49,019 bases of DNA, from positions 1-49,019 of the forward strand of contig NZ_JAQGKL010000088.1 of NCBI RefSeq assembly GCF_028290105.1. Direction: 5' to 3'. Every line of letters starts with the position of its first letter. Position 1 is the stretch's first letter. Shown here in pieces: positions 1 through 9,949 of this stretch. Both the position numbers and the translations under genes were made by a program. A model generated the notes under the pieces. It was given only the letters and a program-made list of their open reading frames with translations. It did not search any database and was not told the DNA's origin. The stretch comes from Methylobacterium sp. Lineage in GTDB: Bacteria > Pseudomonadota > Alphaproteobacteria > Rhizobiales > Beijerinckiaceae.

Positions 1-1158
1 CGGCGTGTCGGCCACCATCCGCATCGCCTTCGGCCGGCCGGGCTTTTCCGCTTTCACCGGCTCGGGCTTCGGGTCGAAGGCGTGGGCCAGCACCTTCTTC
101 ATCAGCCCGGGCAATGGCTCCTCGTCCAGATCCCGCCGGGGCGTGAAGCGCATGCCGGCGGGCGCCTGCGTGCTGAGCGCGACGCGGGCGCAGAACACGG
201 TCAGTTCCAGCGGGAAATGCGTGAAGCCGTGGCGCACCAGCCCCGGCAGCCGCTTCCAGCGCGCATCGAGCGGCGCGTCGAGGAGCGCCTGGGCGGGATC
301 GTAATCCGGCGCCCAGGGACTCATCGGCGGCTCGGCCATGGCGCCGAGGAGGCCCTCCGCCGGGCGCGTGCGCAGCAGGATCGCCTCGTCGCCGCTGCGG
401 ATCGCCACGAAGGCGGCACCCCGGCGCAAGGTCCCCTTCACCTTCTTGACCTTGCGCGGAAAGGTCTCCTGGAGGCCCAGCGCCCGGGCCCGGCACGGCG
501 CCATCCAGGGGCAGAGGGCGCAGGCCGGGCGCTTCGGGGTGCAGATGGTGGCGCCCAGATCCATCACGGCCTGGGCGAAGTCGCCGGGGCGCCGATCCGG
601 CACCAGCGCCTGCGTCACCGTGCGGATCTCGGGGCGGGCCGCCGGCAGCGCCGTCTCGATGGCGAAGAGCCGGGTCATCACCCGCTCGACATTGCCGTCC
701 ACCGCCGCCTCCGCGCGGTCGAAGGCGATGGCCGCCACGGCGCCCGCCGTGTAGGCGCCGATCCCCGGCAGCTTGCGCAGGGCCGCCGCCGTGTCGGGGA
801 ACGCCCCGGCCGCCGCCACCGCCTTGGCGCAGGCGTGCAGGTTGCGGGCACGGGAATAGTAGCCGAGCCCGGCCCAGGCCGACATCACCGCCTCCTCGGG
901 GGCGTCCGCCAGGGCGTCGATGGTGGGGAAGCGCTCCAGGAACTTCTGGAAGTACGGTTTGACCGCCGCGATCGTGGTCTGCTGCAGCATCACCTCCGAG
1001 AGCCAGACGCGGTACGGGTCCGGCGTCTGCCCGGGCAGCGCCCGCCACGGCAGGACGCGGCGATGCCGGTCGTACCAGATGAGCAGGTCCGCGGCGTCGG
1101 GAACGTGAGGTGTGGCGTGGGACACGGGCACCGGCGCGTGGTGGGGATTTCCGTCCAT
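1..1158 (-). CDS. mutY: A/G-specific adenine DNA glycosylase MutY (partial, 3' end outside window)
   Basis: Base-excision-repair glycosylase that removes adenine mispaired with 8-oxoguanine. Reading from the ATG at 1158, 386 codons are visible and no stop is reached at the left edge. Seen in order: EVMLQQT with the catalytic Glu (E55), the helix-hairpin-helix LPGIGAYTAGA (about 130-140), the catalytic Asp in VDGNVERV (D154), MDLGAT, and the iron-sulfur cluster cysteines C206-x6-C213-x2-C216-x5-C222. A C-terminal NUDIX-like 8-oxoG recognition region follows (about 235-350). It is divergent from the DUF721 gene, with about 126 bp between the starts. The start is inferred; nothing looks damaged in the visible part. 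Confidence 0.95.
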   Translation of the reverse strand, partial: MDGNPHHAPVPVSHATPHVPDAADLLIWYDRHRRVLPWRALPGQTPDPYRVWLSEVMLQQTTIAAVKPYFQKFLERFPTIDALADAPEEAVMSAWAGLGYYSRARNLHACAKAVAAAGAFPDTAAALRKLPGIGAYTAGAVAAIAFDRAEAAVDGNVERVMTRLFAIETALPAARPEIRTVTQALVPDRRPGDFAQAVMDLGATICTPKRPACALCPWMAPCRARALGLQETFPRKVKKVKGTLRRGAAFVAIRSGDEAILLRTRPAEGLLGAMAEPPMSPWAPDYDPAQALLDAPLDARWKRLPGLVRHGFTHFPLELTVFCARVALSTQAPAGMRFTPRRDLDEEPLPGLMKKVLAHAFDPKPEPVKAEKPGRPKAMRMVADTP

Positions 1159-1284
1159 AGCCCCCCGGCCCGACGCTTCAAAGCGCGCCATGCGCGCGCC
1201 CGCTTCGGCAGCCCGGAACGGCGTGCTAACCATTGCGGGCGATACCGGAGCCTCGGACGTCGCACCGAAAGGGAATCCTTGCGC

Positions 1285-1770
1285 ATGGCGCGTGTCAAAC
1301 CCCTCGCGGAACTGCTGGAGGGCTGCATCGGCCCGGCCTTCGCGGCGCAGGGGTTCGCCTCCACCGACATCCTGGCCGCCTGGCCCGAGATCGTCGGCGA
1401 GCGCCTGTCCCGCTACTGCCAGCCCTCGAAGCTCGAATGGCCGCGCCGGCGCCGGCGCGAAGAGGAGGGCCGGCCCGACCCCGGCACCCTCGTGGTCCGG
1501 GTCGAGGGCGTGTTCGCCCTCGAACTGCAGCACCTCGCGCCGGTGGTGATCCAGCGCATCAACGCCCATTACGGCTGGGCCTGCGTCGGCAAGATCGTGA
1601 TGCGCCAGGGCCGGGTCGACCGGATCGGGCGCCGGCCCCCGCCCCCGGTGATCGACCCCGTCCGCCGCGGCGAAGTGGCGCTCGCCGTCCAGGTGATCGA
1701 GCACGACGCCCTGCGCGACGCCCTCGATCGCCTCGGCACGGCGATCGTCGCGACGACGCACAAGCGCTAG
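1285..1770 (+). CDS. DUF721 / DciA-like protein
   Basis: A 161-residue DUF721-family protein. This family includes DciA, the helicase-loading partner of DnaB in bacteria without DnaC; whether this alphaproteobacterial member has that role is inferred. The N-terminal part (PLAELLEGCIGPAFAAQGF, then AAWPEIVGERLSRYCQP at about 30-47) is the typical DUF721 core, followed by a beta-rich segment with VVRVEGVFALELQH and a basic, proline-rich C-terminal half. The ATG at 1285 is chosen because the family starts directly before this core; the open frame upstream lies opposite mutY. The mutY / DUF721 / DsbA arrangement recurs in alphaproteobacteria. Confidence 0.85.
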   Translation: MARVKPLAELLEGCIGPAFAAQGFASTDILAAWPEIVGERLSRYCQPSKLEWPRRRRREEEGRPDPGTLVVRVEGVFALELQHLAPVVIQRINAHYGWACVGKIVMRQGRVDRIGRRPPPPVIDPVRRGEVALAVQVIEHDALRDALDRLGTAIVATTHKR

Positions 1771-1860
1771 TCGGCGCCTCGCGCGCCTTGTCAGGAGGCC
1801 TGCAGGATTCTACCGCATCCCGAACCGTATTCTGGTCCGCGAGCGGAGCCCGTCCCGATC

Positions 1861-2514
1861 ATGATCACCCGACGCGATGCCCTGAAAGCCACCGGCCTTG
1901 CCGCCGGGGCGGCGATCCTCCTGCCCCGGTTCAGCCTGCCGGCGATGGCCGAGGACGCCAACCTCTCGACCCTGATGGAGCCCGGCCCGCTCGGCGACGT
2001 CTGGCTGGGTCCAAAGGACGCCAAGGTCACGATCATCGAGTACGCCTCGATGACCTGCTCGCACTGCGCGGCCTTCCACAAGTTCACCTGGCCGGCGCTG
2101 AAAGAGCGCTACATCGACACCGGCAAGGTGCGCTTCACCCTGCGCGAGTTCCCCCTCGATCCGCTGGCCACCGCCGCCTTCATGCTGGCGCGCTGCGACG
2201 GCGACGCGAAGTACTACCCCATCACCGACCTGCTCTTCGACCAGCAGCAGGCCTGGGCCTACGTGCAGAAGCCGCAATCGCCGGTGGACGCCATGGAGCA
2301 GATGCTGCGCCAGGCCGGCTTCTCGAAGGAGAAGTTCGAGGCCTGCCTCAAGGACCAGAAGCTCTACGGCGCCGTGAACACGGTCAAGCAGAAGGGCATG
2401 GACACCTTCAAGGTCGATTCGACGCCGACCTTCTTCATCAACGGCGAGCGCTTCAAGGGCGAGATGACCATCGAGGGCATGGAGAAGGTGATCAAGCCGA
2501 TCCTGGGCGCCTGA
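1861..2514 (+). CDS. DsbA-family thiol:disulfide oxidoreductase with Tat-type signal
   Basis: A 217-residue periplasmic thioredoxin-fold protein. The N-terminus has a twin-arginine motif (TRRDALK) followed by an Ala/Gly-rich hydrophobic stretch ending in AMA near residue 30, which suggests Tat export. The active site is CSHC (C66-S-H-C69) after IIEYASMT, and the cis-proline loop is STPTFFINGERF near residue 180. This is the DsbA/BdbD-like thioredoxin_4 group (COG1651), expected to form or shuffle disulfides in exported proteins. It lies 90 bp after the DUF721 gene on the same strand. The exact partner and redox direction cannot be read from sequence. Confidence 0.9.
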   Translation: MITRRDALKATGLAAGAAILLPRFSLPAMAEDANLSTLMEPGPLGDVWLGPKDAKVTIIEYASMTCSHCAAFHKFTWPALKERYIDTGKVRFTLREFPLDPLATAAFMLARCDGDAKYYPITDLLFDQQQAWAYVQKPQSPVDAMEQMLRQAGFSKEKFEACLKDQKLYGAVNTVKQKGMDTFKVDSTPTFFINGERFKGEMTIEGMEKVIKPILGA

Positions 2515-2716
2515 CCGGCCCCGGACCGTATCGTCCCCCGGTTGCAAGAAGACCTCGGGCGCGGATCGGGAAAACGCCGATTTCCTGAGATCTGACAGGG
2601 TCTTAACCCGTGTTTGCGGCGCCTTGACACTCAAGGTGGGCGAAACTAAGGTGCGCCCCGCTTGAAGGAGGCGTTCCGACCGGTTCCCTCCGCTCTCGCC
2701 AATGTGAGTTCTCGCT

Positions 2717-3091
2717 GTGAGCGGCAACGAAACGGGCGACGAAGGCGGGGACGGGCGGAAGAAAGCACTGGACGCGGACCTCTCCCAGAGGCTCAAACGT
2801 CTTGAGACGCAGATCGAGCGGAAGCGGCCCAGCGCCACTCCCGATCCTTCCACGCGTCCCGGCCCCGCGGCCGGGCCTTCTCCTCTCGGCCAGGCGATGC
2901 GGCTCTCGACCGAGTTCATCGCAGGCGTCCTCGCCGGGGGCATTCTCGGTTGGATGTTCGATCATTACCTCGGGACGAAACCCTGGGGTCTGATCGTCCT
3001 GCTGATGCTGGGCTTCGCGACCGGCGTCTACAACGTCATGCGCGCCTCGGGGGCACTTCCCAGGGCGCCGACGAAGGAGCGGGACCGCTAG
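2717..3091 (+). CDS. atpI: F0F1 ATP synthase assembly protein I
   Basis: A 124-residue AtpI-like protein, first gene of the membrane-sector operon. After a charged N-terminal region (about 1-60, Lys/Arg/Glu then Pro-rich) come two transmembrane helices, around STEFIAGVLAGGILGW (about 65-80) and LIVLLMLGFATGVYNVMR (about 93-110). AtpI helps assemble the c-ring and may assist Mg2+ uptake. The start is a GTG; an ATG 15 bp upstream is followed at once by a stop. Its place directly before atpB supports the call. Confidence 0.88.
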   Translation: MSGNETGDEGGDGRKKALDADLSQRLKRLETQIERKRPSATPDPSTRPGPAAGPSPLGQAMRLSTEFIAGVLAGGILGWMFDHYLGTKPWGLIVLLMLGFATGVYNVMRASGALPRAPTKERDR

Positions 3092-3130
3092 CGGTGCCGC
3101 CAGGGCAGCGCCGCTTGCGGTTCGCCCGAA

Positions 3131-3186
3131 GTTCAAGGATGCCGCTCGCGCGGCTGGACCGAGTTCAAGAATGCCGCTCGCGCGGC
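3131..3186 (+). repeat. Two 24-bp direct repeats between atpI and atpB
   Basis: Two copies of a 24-bp unit lie at 3131-3154 and 3163-3186, 32 bp apart and differing at one base (GTTCAAGG versus GTTCAAGA at the start). Each ends in GCCGCTCGCGCGGC, which can fold into a 5-bp stem with a TCGC loop. The block sits in the otherwise tight gap before atpB and could act on the atpI/atpB transcript as paired hairpins. No function is established. Confidence 0.8.
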
Positions 3187-3241
3187 ACCGGTGGTGGCGG
3201 GCCGTCAGGCCGGCCGAAGATTCAGAAGGGCGGGAACGGCA

Positions 3242-3997
3242 ATGGCCGTAAAGATGGATCCGATCCACCAGTTCGAGCTCAAGCCGCTGGTCTCCTTCGG
3301 ACATATCGGCAACCAGGAGATCGCGTTCACGCAGTCGTCCCTGTACATGTTCGCCGCCGTCGGGATCATCGCGCTGATCACCGTGGTGGCCACCGCCCGC
3401 CGCTCGGTGGTGCCCGGCCGCATGCAGTCGATGGCCGAGATCTTCTACGAGTTCATCGGCTCGACCCTGCGCCAGTCCGCCGGCCACGGCTCCGAGCGGT
3501 TCATGCCGCTGATCTTCTCGCTCTTCATGTTCGTGCTCGTGCTGAACATGCTCGGCATGATCCCCTATGCCTTCGCGGTGACCAGCCACATCATCGTCAC
3601 CTTCGCGCTGGCCTTCCTCGTGATCGGCACCGTGATCGTGTACGGCTTCATGGCCCACGGCACGAAGTTCCTGAAGGTGTTCGTGCCCTCGGGCGTGCCC
3701 GGGTGGCTCCTGCCGATGATCGTCGCCATCGAGATCGTGTCGTTCATCTCGCGCCCGATCAGCCTCGCGGTGCGTCTGTTCGCCAACGTCCTTGCGGGCC
3801 ACATCGCCCTCAAGATCTTCGCGGGCTTCGTGCCGGCGCTGCTCGCCGCGGGCGCCTGGGGTGCGATCTCGCCCCTGCCGCTGGCGCTCAGCGTCGCCGT
3901 CACGGCCCTCGAATTCCTCGTGGCCGGTCTCCAGGCCTACGTCTTCGCCACGCTCGCCTCGATCTACCTGAGCGACGCGCTGCATCCCGGCCACTAG
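3242..3997 (+). CDS. atpB: F0F1 ATP synthase subunit a
   Basis: Subunit a of the proton channel, 251 residues from the ATG at 3242 ([13 protein letters not shown]). Several hydrophobic helices are seen, and the key segment [17 protein letters not shown] carries the essential arginine that faces the c-ring carboxylate; the last helix has [16 protein letters not shown]. The length is normal for the family. The frame is open further upstream through the repeat block, but homologues begin near MDPIHQF, so 3242 (or an internal ATG at 3254) is preferred. Second gene of atpI-atpB-atpE-atpF'-atpF. Confidence 0.96.
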   Translation: MAVKMDPIHQFELKPLVSFGHIGNQEIAFTQSSLYMFAAVGIIALITVVATARRSVVPGRMQSMAEIFYEFIGSTLRQSAGHGSERFMPLIFSLFMFVLVLNMLGMIPYAFAVTSHIIVTFALAFLVIGTVIVYGFMAHGTKFLKVFVPSGVPGWLLPMIVAIEIVSFISRPISLAVRLFANVLAGHIALKIFAGFVPALLAAGAWGAISPLPLALSVAVTALEFLVAGLQAYVFATLASIYLSDALHPGH

Positions 3998-4109
3998 GCC
4001 GGGTCCATCTTGGCCGAGCGGCCGAGACGAACCCCTTCCGTCCCCGGTCCGCGCTCGCGGCCCGGATTTCTCTCCACGCAACGACCGAACCGACTTCAGG
4101 AGCAATTTG

Positions 4110-4337
4110 ATGGATCCCTTAGCTGCCAAGTACATCGGTGCCGGCCTCGCCTGTCTCGGCATGGCGGGCGCCGCCATCGGCCTCGGCAACCTCTTCGGCC
4201 AGTTCTATGCCGGCGCGCTCCGCAACCCGTCGGCCGCCGATGGCCAGCGCGGCAACCTGCTCCTCGGCTTCGCCCTGACCGAAGCTCTGGGCATCTTCTC
4301 GCTGCTCGTCGCCCTGCTGCTCCTGTTCGCCGTCTAA
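4110..4337 (+). CDS. atpE: F0F1 ATP synthase subunit c
   Basis: The c-ring proteolipid, 75 residues, with two helices and a polar loop ([12 protein letters not shown]). The proton-binding glutamate is in [11 protein letters not shown] in the second helix; the glycine-rich first helix ([17 protein letters not shown]) is typical. The ATG at 4110 is preferred over the TTG one codon earlier because CAGGAG lies about 7 bp upstream of it. Glutamate rather than the aspartate of E. coli is usual for alphaproteobacteria. Confidence 0.96.
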   Translation: MDPLAAKYIGAGLACLGMAGAAIGLGNLFGQFYAGALRNPSAADGQRGNLLLGFALTEALGIFSLLVALLLLFAV

Positions 4338-4460
4338 GACCTCGGTCTTTCGAGACGTCGAACCGCTACCGGACCGGGCGCCGCCTCCCCTCGCGGGATG
4401 GCCTGAGGCGTCCGGTTCCGACTTCCCAATTCACGCGCCCGATCTTACGCGAAGGACGTC

Positions 4461-5024
4461 ATGGCTCAGCCGGCCCATTCGACCGCAACGCATGAAGGCT
4501 TCGCCGCGACGCCGGCCGCCGAGCATGGCGGCGGCTTCCCGCCCTTCGAGAGCCACACCTTCGCGTCCCAGCTGATCTGGCTCGCGCTCGCCTTCGGGCT
4601 GCTCTACTACCTGATGGACAAGATCGCTCTGCCGCGCATCCAGGCCATCCTGCACGACCGCGCCGTGCGCCTGTCGAGCGATCTCGACGAGGCCCAGCGC
4701 CTGAAGGCCGAGGCGGATACCGCCGGAGCGGCCTACGAGAAATCCCTGAGCGATGCGCAGGCGAAGGCCCAGGCCATCGCGCTGGAGACCCGCACGGCCC
4801 TGACCCAGGAAGCCGAAACCAAGCGCAAGGCGCTGGAAGCCGAGCTGAACGCGCGGATCGCTGCGTCCGAGGCCACCCTGCGCACCCGCACCGCGGAAGC
4901 CATGGGCAACGTCCGCGGTATCGCGGGCGAGACCGCCGCCGCCATCGTCGAGCGCCTGACTGGCCGCAGCCCCGACGAGGCCGCTCTCGCCAAGGCCCTC
5001 GACAGCGTCGCGCTGCCGCACTGA
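4461..5024 (+). CDS. atpF': F0F1 ATP synthase subunit b' (second b-type stator subunit)
   Basis: A 187-residue stator subunit. A polar N-terminal region (about 1-37) precedes one membrane helix (FASQLIWLALAFGLLYYLMDKI, split here as about 37-57), followed by a long Ala/Glu/Lys-rich coiled coil to the C-terminus. Presence of both b' and b genes is typical of alphaproteobacteria and cyanobacteria, where they form a heterodimeric peripheral stalk. The start at 4461 follows GCGAAGGACGTC. Some databases call this atpG or atpF2. Confidence 0.93.
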   Translation: MAQPAHSTATHEGFAATPAAEHGGGFPPFESHTFASQLIWLALAFGLLYYLMDKIALPRIQAILHDRAVRLSSDLDEAQRLKAEADTAGAAYEKSLSDAQAKAQAIALETRTALTQEAETKRKALEAELNARIAASEATLRTRTAEAMGNVRGIAGETAAAIVERLTGRSPDEAALAKALDSVALPH

Positions 5025-5113
5025 GGCGGGACGCGAGACCGACACTGACCGGCATGCCCGAGGTTTGAAAACCTCGGGATCCGCGCCGAACGCATCGATT
5101 TGGGACGACGAGC

Positions 5114-5602
5114 ATGTTGTTGGAAGCCGAATTCTGGGTCGCAGTCGCCTTCGTGCTGTTCATGGCCGTGGTCTGGAAGGTCGGCGGCTTCAACCAGATC
5201 ACCAAGGGCCTGGATGGCCGCGCCAAGCGCGTGCGGAACGAACTCGACGAGGCCCGCCGCCTGCGCGAGGAAGCCGCCGGCGTGCTCGCCGACTACAAGA
5301 AGCGCCGCTCCGAGGCCGAGCGTGAGGCCGAGGCCATCGTGGCCTCAGCCCGCCAGGAGGCGCAGCGCATCGCCGACGAGGGCCATGCCCGCCTGAACGA
5401 CTTCATCGCCCGCCGCACCAAGTCCGCCGAGACCAAGATCGCCCAGGCCGAAGTCCAGGCCACCGCGCAGGTCCGCGCCGCCGCCGCCGATGCCGCCGTC
5501 AAGGTCTCCGAGGTGATCCTGCGCGAGCGCATGCAGGGCGAGGCCGCCGAAGGTCTCGTCCGCCAGAGCCTCGGCGAGGTCCGGACCCGCCTGCGCGCCT
5601 GA
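5114..5602 (+). CDS. atpF: F0F1 ATP synthase subunit b
   Basis: A 162-residue peripheral-stalk subunit with an N-terminal membrane helix ([18 protein letters not shown], about 5-22) and a long coiled coil ([28 protein letters not shown]). It pairs with b' to link F0 to the F1 delta subunit. Last gene of the operon, followed by a strong terminator. The F1 genes (atpHAGDC) are not in this window, as expected for this lineage. Confidence 0.94.
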   Translation: MLLEAEFWVAVAFVLFMAVVWKVGGFNQITKGLDGRAKRVRNELDEARRLREEAAGVLADYKKRRSEAEREAEAIVASARQEAQRIADEGHARLNDFIARRTKSAETKIAQAEVQATAQVRAAAADAAVKVSEVILRERMQGEAAEGLVRQSLGEVRTRLRA

Positions 5603-5627
5603 GACCTTTCGTCTTCGAGTGCTTGAG

Positions 5628-5649
5628 AAAGCCGCCGCGAGGCGGCTTT
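5628..5649 (+). terminator. Rho-independent terminator of the atp operon
   Basis: Inverted repeat AAAGCCGCC - GCGA - GGCGGCTTT, a 9-bp perfect stem with a 4-nt loop, running into TTCGTTTT, 26 bp after the atpF stop. Confidence 0.9.
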
Positions 5650-5733
5650 TTCGTTTTCAGGGCCGATCGATCGCCAACGGCATGCTATAGCGCCGGCCCG
5701 ATCGCGCCGGCGCCACGCCGCAGCGGAGTTTCG

Positions 5734-6671
<938 letters not shown>

Positions 6672-6675
<4 letters not shown>

Positions 6676-7433
6676 ACTGGTACGCGGTCCGCGCCATCTA
6701 CGGCTTCGAGATGGCGCGCTTCTGGCGCACGGCCCTGCAGAGCATCGTCGCCCCGGTCATCGCCACCTCCCTCTACTTCGTGGTCTTCGGGGCGGCCATC
6801 GGTTCCCGGGTCGCCTCCGTGGACGGGGTCGCCTACGGCGCCTTCATCGTGCCCGGCCTGATGATGCTGTCGCTTCTGACGCAGAGCATCGCCAACGCCT
6901 CGTTCGGCATCTACTTCCCGCGCTTTGCCGGCACGATCTACGAGATCCTCTCGGCCCCCGTCTCGCCGCTGGAGATCGTGCTCGGCTATGTCGGGGCTGC
7001 GGCCTCGAAGTCGATCCTGATCGGCCTGATCATCCTCGCCACCGCCGCGCTGTTCGTGCCGCTGCGCATCGAGCACCCCTTCGTGATGGTGCTGTTCCTG
7101 CTGCTGACGGCCGTCACCTTCAGCCTGTTCGGCTTCCTGATCGGGCTTTGGGCGGACGGGTTCGAGAAGCTGCAACTGGTGCCGCTGCTCGTCGTCACCC
7201 CGCTGACCTTCCTCGGGGGCAGCTTCTACGCCATCGAGATGCTGCCGCCGTTCTGGCGGGCGGTCAGTCTCGCCAACCCGGTCGTCTACCTGATCAGCGG
7301 GTTCCGCTGGGCCTTCTTCGGCACCTCGGATGTCGGCGTCGGGATCAGCTTCGCCATGGCGCTGGTCTTCCTCGCCCTGTGCCTCGCCGGGGTGACCTGG
7401 ATCTTTCGCACCGGCTATCGCCTCAAGAGCTGA
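6672..7433 (+). CDS. ABC-2 type transporter permease
   Basis: A 253-residue membrane subunit with about six hydrophobic segments, for example [19 protein letters not shown] near residue 29, [15 protein letters not shown] near 59, and [20 protein letters not shown] near 175. The last of these is the conserved ABC-2 motif (PLxFLGGxFY). It is a NodJ/DrrB-like permease translationally coupled to the ATPase gene upstream. The pair probably works as an exporter of unknown substrate. Confidence 0.92.
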
Positions 7434-7451
7434 AGCGTCGGCGGCGACCGA

Positions 7452-8243
7452 TCAGGGACGCTTGGCCAAAAACTCCAGCACGCCGGTGCGGTGCCCGCGA
7501 TCGCCCACGGCGGTGCTGTGGTCACGGTTCTGCAGCTCCAGCGCGGTGGCATTCGGCATCAGGGCGGCCAGGGCCGGCCCGGAGCCCGAGACCGTGTCGA
7601 GGGTGCCGGTGGTGACGAGGGTCGGCACCTCGATCTGCGCCACTTCGGCCCGCGACAGGGCCTGGCGCGAGCCGCGCATGCAGGCGGCCAGCGCCCGCAG
7701 GTCGCTCTTCGTCTGCTCGGCGAAGGTCCGGAAGGCGGCCGCCGTCGGGTTCGGGGCCGGGGCGCCGGGCTCCGCCTCCAGGGCCTCGGCGATGCCGTCC
7801 GGCAGGCCCCTGCCCTCCACGAGGTGCAGGCCGAGCCCGCCGAGCAGCACCGAGCGCACCCGCTCCGGCGCGTCGAGCGCCAGGAAGGCGGAGATGCGCG
7901 CGCCCATCGAGTAGCCCATCACGTCGGCCCGGCCAATCCCGAGATGGTCGAGGAGGCGGCGCGCGTCCTGCGCCATGATGTCGGAGCCGTAGGCCTCCGG
8001 GTCGTAGAGCTTCCGGCTTTCGCCGTGGCCCCGGTTGTCGAACGCGATCGCCCGGTAGCCGGCCTGGGTCAGGGTGCGGACCCAGAGGGTGTTGACCCAG
8101 TTCACCGCGTGGTTCGAGGCGAAGCCGTGGATCAGCAGGACCGGATCGCCGGAGCCGCCCACCGCCGGCACGTCGATATACGCGATGGCGACGCCGTCGG
8201 AATCGAAGGTCTGCATGGGCTCGGGCCTTATCGGTCGGGGCAT
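7452..8243 (-). CDS. Alpha/beta fold hydrolase
   Basis: A 263-residue alpha/beta hydrolase. Oxyanion region LLIHGFASNH (about 36-45), FDNRGHGES strand/turn (68-76), nucleophile elbow GYSMGAR with Ser112, an acid candidate in TGTLDTVSG, and the catalytic His in NRDHSTAV near the C-terminus. The fold and motifs match esterase or lactonase-type members (COG0596), but no substrate can be assigned. The start at 8243 is chosen over an ATG 102 bp upstream inside the porin terminator; an internal ATG at 8216 is also possible. It converges on the ABC permease, 18 bp between stops. Confidence 0.85.
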   Translation of the reverse strand: MPRPIRPEPMQTFDSDGVAIAYIDVPAVGGSGDPVLLIHGFASNHAVNWVNTLWVRTLTQAGYRAIAFDNRGHGESRKLYDPEAYGSDIMAQDARRLLDHLGIGRADVMGYSMGARISAFLALDAPERVRSVLLGGLGLHLVEGRGLPDGIAEALEAEPGAPAPNPTAAAFRTFAEQTKSDLRALAACMRGSRQALSRAEVAQIEVPTLVTTGTLDTVSGSGPALAALMPNATALELQNRDHSTAVGDRGHRTGVLEFLAKRP

Positions 8244-8307
8244 TGTGCCCGTCTCCTTGGACCGTGGGAGACGCGGACGGAAGTCCCGCCGTGACGCTTG
8301 GGCACAA

Positions 8308-8345
8308 ATGAAAGCGGCGGCGGGTCGCCCCGCCGCCGCTTTCAT
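8308..8345 (-). terminator. Hairpin terminator after the porin gene
   Basis: A perfect 17-bp inverted repeat (8308-8324 and 8329-8345) with a TCGC loop, located 22 bp past the porin stop. The stem ends in A/T-rich sequence (TTTCAT then TTG on the minus strand), so it can end porin transcription before the hydrolase gene. Confidence 0.8.
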
Positions 8346-8367
8346 CGAGCCGGATCGGTCGATCGGA

Positions 8368-9639
8368 TCAGAAGGTGATGCCGGTCTCGATCATGTAGCG
8401 CTCCTGCGAGGTCTTCAGGCCGTTGCGGCCGAAGCCGGTGCCGACGATGCCGCCGAAGGTGCTGATGTCGTAGAGTTGCACGGTCGAGAACTCGCCGCGG
8501 AGGAAGTAGCGGTCGAAGGTGAAGGTCGGCGTCACCGTGAAGGAGAAGGCCGAGCTGCCGGCGCCATAGAGGACGGACGATTGTCCGAAGGGATTGCCGC
8601 GATTTCCGCTCTGGGTGATGTACTCGACGCGGCCGGCGAGGGCGAAGTTGTCGGTGAAGGCGTAGCTGGCGAGGAGCGCGCCGCCGAAGGTCTCGGCGCC
8701 CGCGAGGCCGAGCACGGCGTTCCGCTCGACGTTGGTGTACTGGATGTACGGGGTCAGGATCCACGGGCCGTCGGCGTAGGTGTAGTTCGCGCTGATGATG
8801 CTGCTGTTCTGCAGCGTTGCGGGCGTGGCGAACTGGAAGCGGAGGCCGCGCGAGGTGGTGCTGTCGAAGTTGGTGTAGCTGGAGAAGTGCGTGCCGCCGT
8901 TGATGCCGATCGTGTTGGCCGGATCGATCTTGTAGGTGATCGCGCCCGTGACCCAGTTGATCTCGCCGGAATAGAAACCGTCCGTGGCGGCGAACGACGC
9001 GGCCCACGGGCCGTCGGAGTAGTTCACCTGAACGCCCTGGTTGATCACATTCTCTTGGTTGAAGAGGAGGCCGCGCGAGATGTTCAGGTTCTGGAAGGTG
9101 AAGGGCAGCTCGGAGCCGATCAGCGTCGGCATGCGGCCGCCCTGGATCGACCAATTGTCGTTGATCACGTACTTGCCGAACACGATCGGAACCGGCGAGT
9201 AGAGCAGGTCGGTCTGGTCGAAGGCGCTGTAGACCGGGGCGCCGAGGCCCGGGATCGTGTAGGCGCCGAAGGCGGCGTAGAACTGGAACGGACCGTCGGC
9301 CTTCTGGATGAAGCCCATCAGGTTCGAGATGTCGGCGCGGGCGGCGCGGTCACCGGACACGCCGGGCGGCGCGAAGGCGGCCGGGAACTGGTTGGATTGG
9401 GTGTAGAAGTATCCGCTCACCGCGCCGCCGACATAGATGTCGCCGAGGCCACCGATGGTCAGGCAGGCCGGGTTCGGGTTCTGCTTGATGAACCCGCCAT
9501 AGGCCGGGAAGGTGATCTCCGCCTTGCAGGACGCCGGGACCGGGGCCGGTGCGACCGGTGCCTTCAGATCGGCGGCATAGGCACACACCGAAGAGAGCAG
9601 CACGGCCGTGAGGGCGAGGAGCGGGCGCTTGAGGGTCAT
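8368..9639 (-). CDS. Alphaproteobacterial outer-membrane porin
   Basis: A 423-residue outer-membrane beta-barrel. The signal peptide MTLKRPLLALTAVLLSSVCAYA is followed by ADLKAPVAPAPVP, a mature N-terminus typical of Rhizobiales porins. The body has alternating aromatic/polar strands (GDIYVGGAVSGYFYTQSNQF, FQFYAAFGAYTIPG, FTVTPTFTFDRYFLRGEFS), and the chain ends in ETGITF with the C-terminal Phe needed for BAM-dependent assembly. The ATG at 9639 is chosen for the signal peptide. Divergent from the FkbM gene across a 310-bp gap. It passes small solutes; the specificity is unknown. Confidence 0.88.
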   Translation of the reverse strand: MTLKRPLLALTAVLLSSVCAYAADLKAPVAPAPVPASCKAEITFPAYGGFIKQNPNPACLTIGGLGDIYVGGAVSGYFYTQSNQFPAAFAPPGVSGDRAARADISNLMGFIQKADGPFQFYAAFGAYTIPGLGAPVYSAFDQTDLLYSPVPIVFGKYVINDNWSIQGGRMPTLIGSELPFTFQNLNISRGLLFNQENVINQGVQVNYSDGPWAASFAATDGFYSGEINWVTGAITYKIDPANTIGINGGTHFSSYTNFDSTTSRGLRFQFATPATLQNSSIISANYTYADGPWILTPYIQYTNVERNAVLGLAGAETFGGALLASYAFTDNFALAGRVEYITQSGNRGNPFGQSSVLYGAGSSAFSFTVTPTFTFDRYFLRGEFSTVQLYDISTFGGIVGTGFGRNGLKTSQERYMIETGITF

Positions 9640-9949
9640 TTCGGAACTCTGCGAAGGATTCGGCGTTACGCCTAAGCTCTCAAAGGTTCCGCGTTGCGGC
9701 AAAGCTATCCTTTGTGCATCCGCCTACATTTCGGGCAGACGGACCCCGTGCGAGGTGCTTTGGGTCTCGGTGTTGCCACAAAGGGACAGGTCGCGCGGTC
9801 GCTCGACCGGAACAAGCGGCAAACATCCGAGCTGAAGCGACCCGAGGGTTGTGCTGTCACACGCCCCGCCTGGCGTCCGATCCTGTGAAATCGGCTGCAG
9901 CGGCGCTCGTGCTTGCCCACGCGCCCGCGTGCTGGCATCAGCAGGCGCG
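9640..9949. other. Intergenic region between porin and FkbM genes
   Basis: A 310-bp divergent spacer that should hold both promoters. No convincing gene, operator palindrome or RNA was recognised. A GGAAC at about 9788 has no CGTT at the right spacing, so no EcfG promoter is called. Confidence 0.6.
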
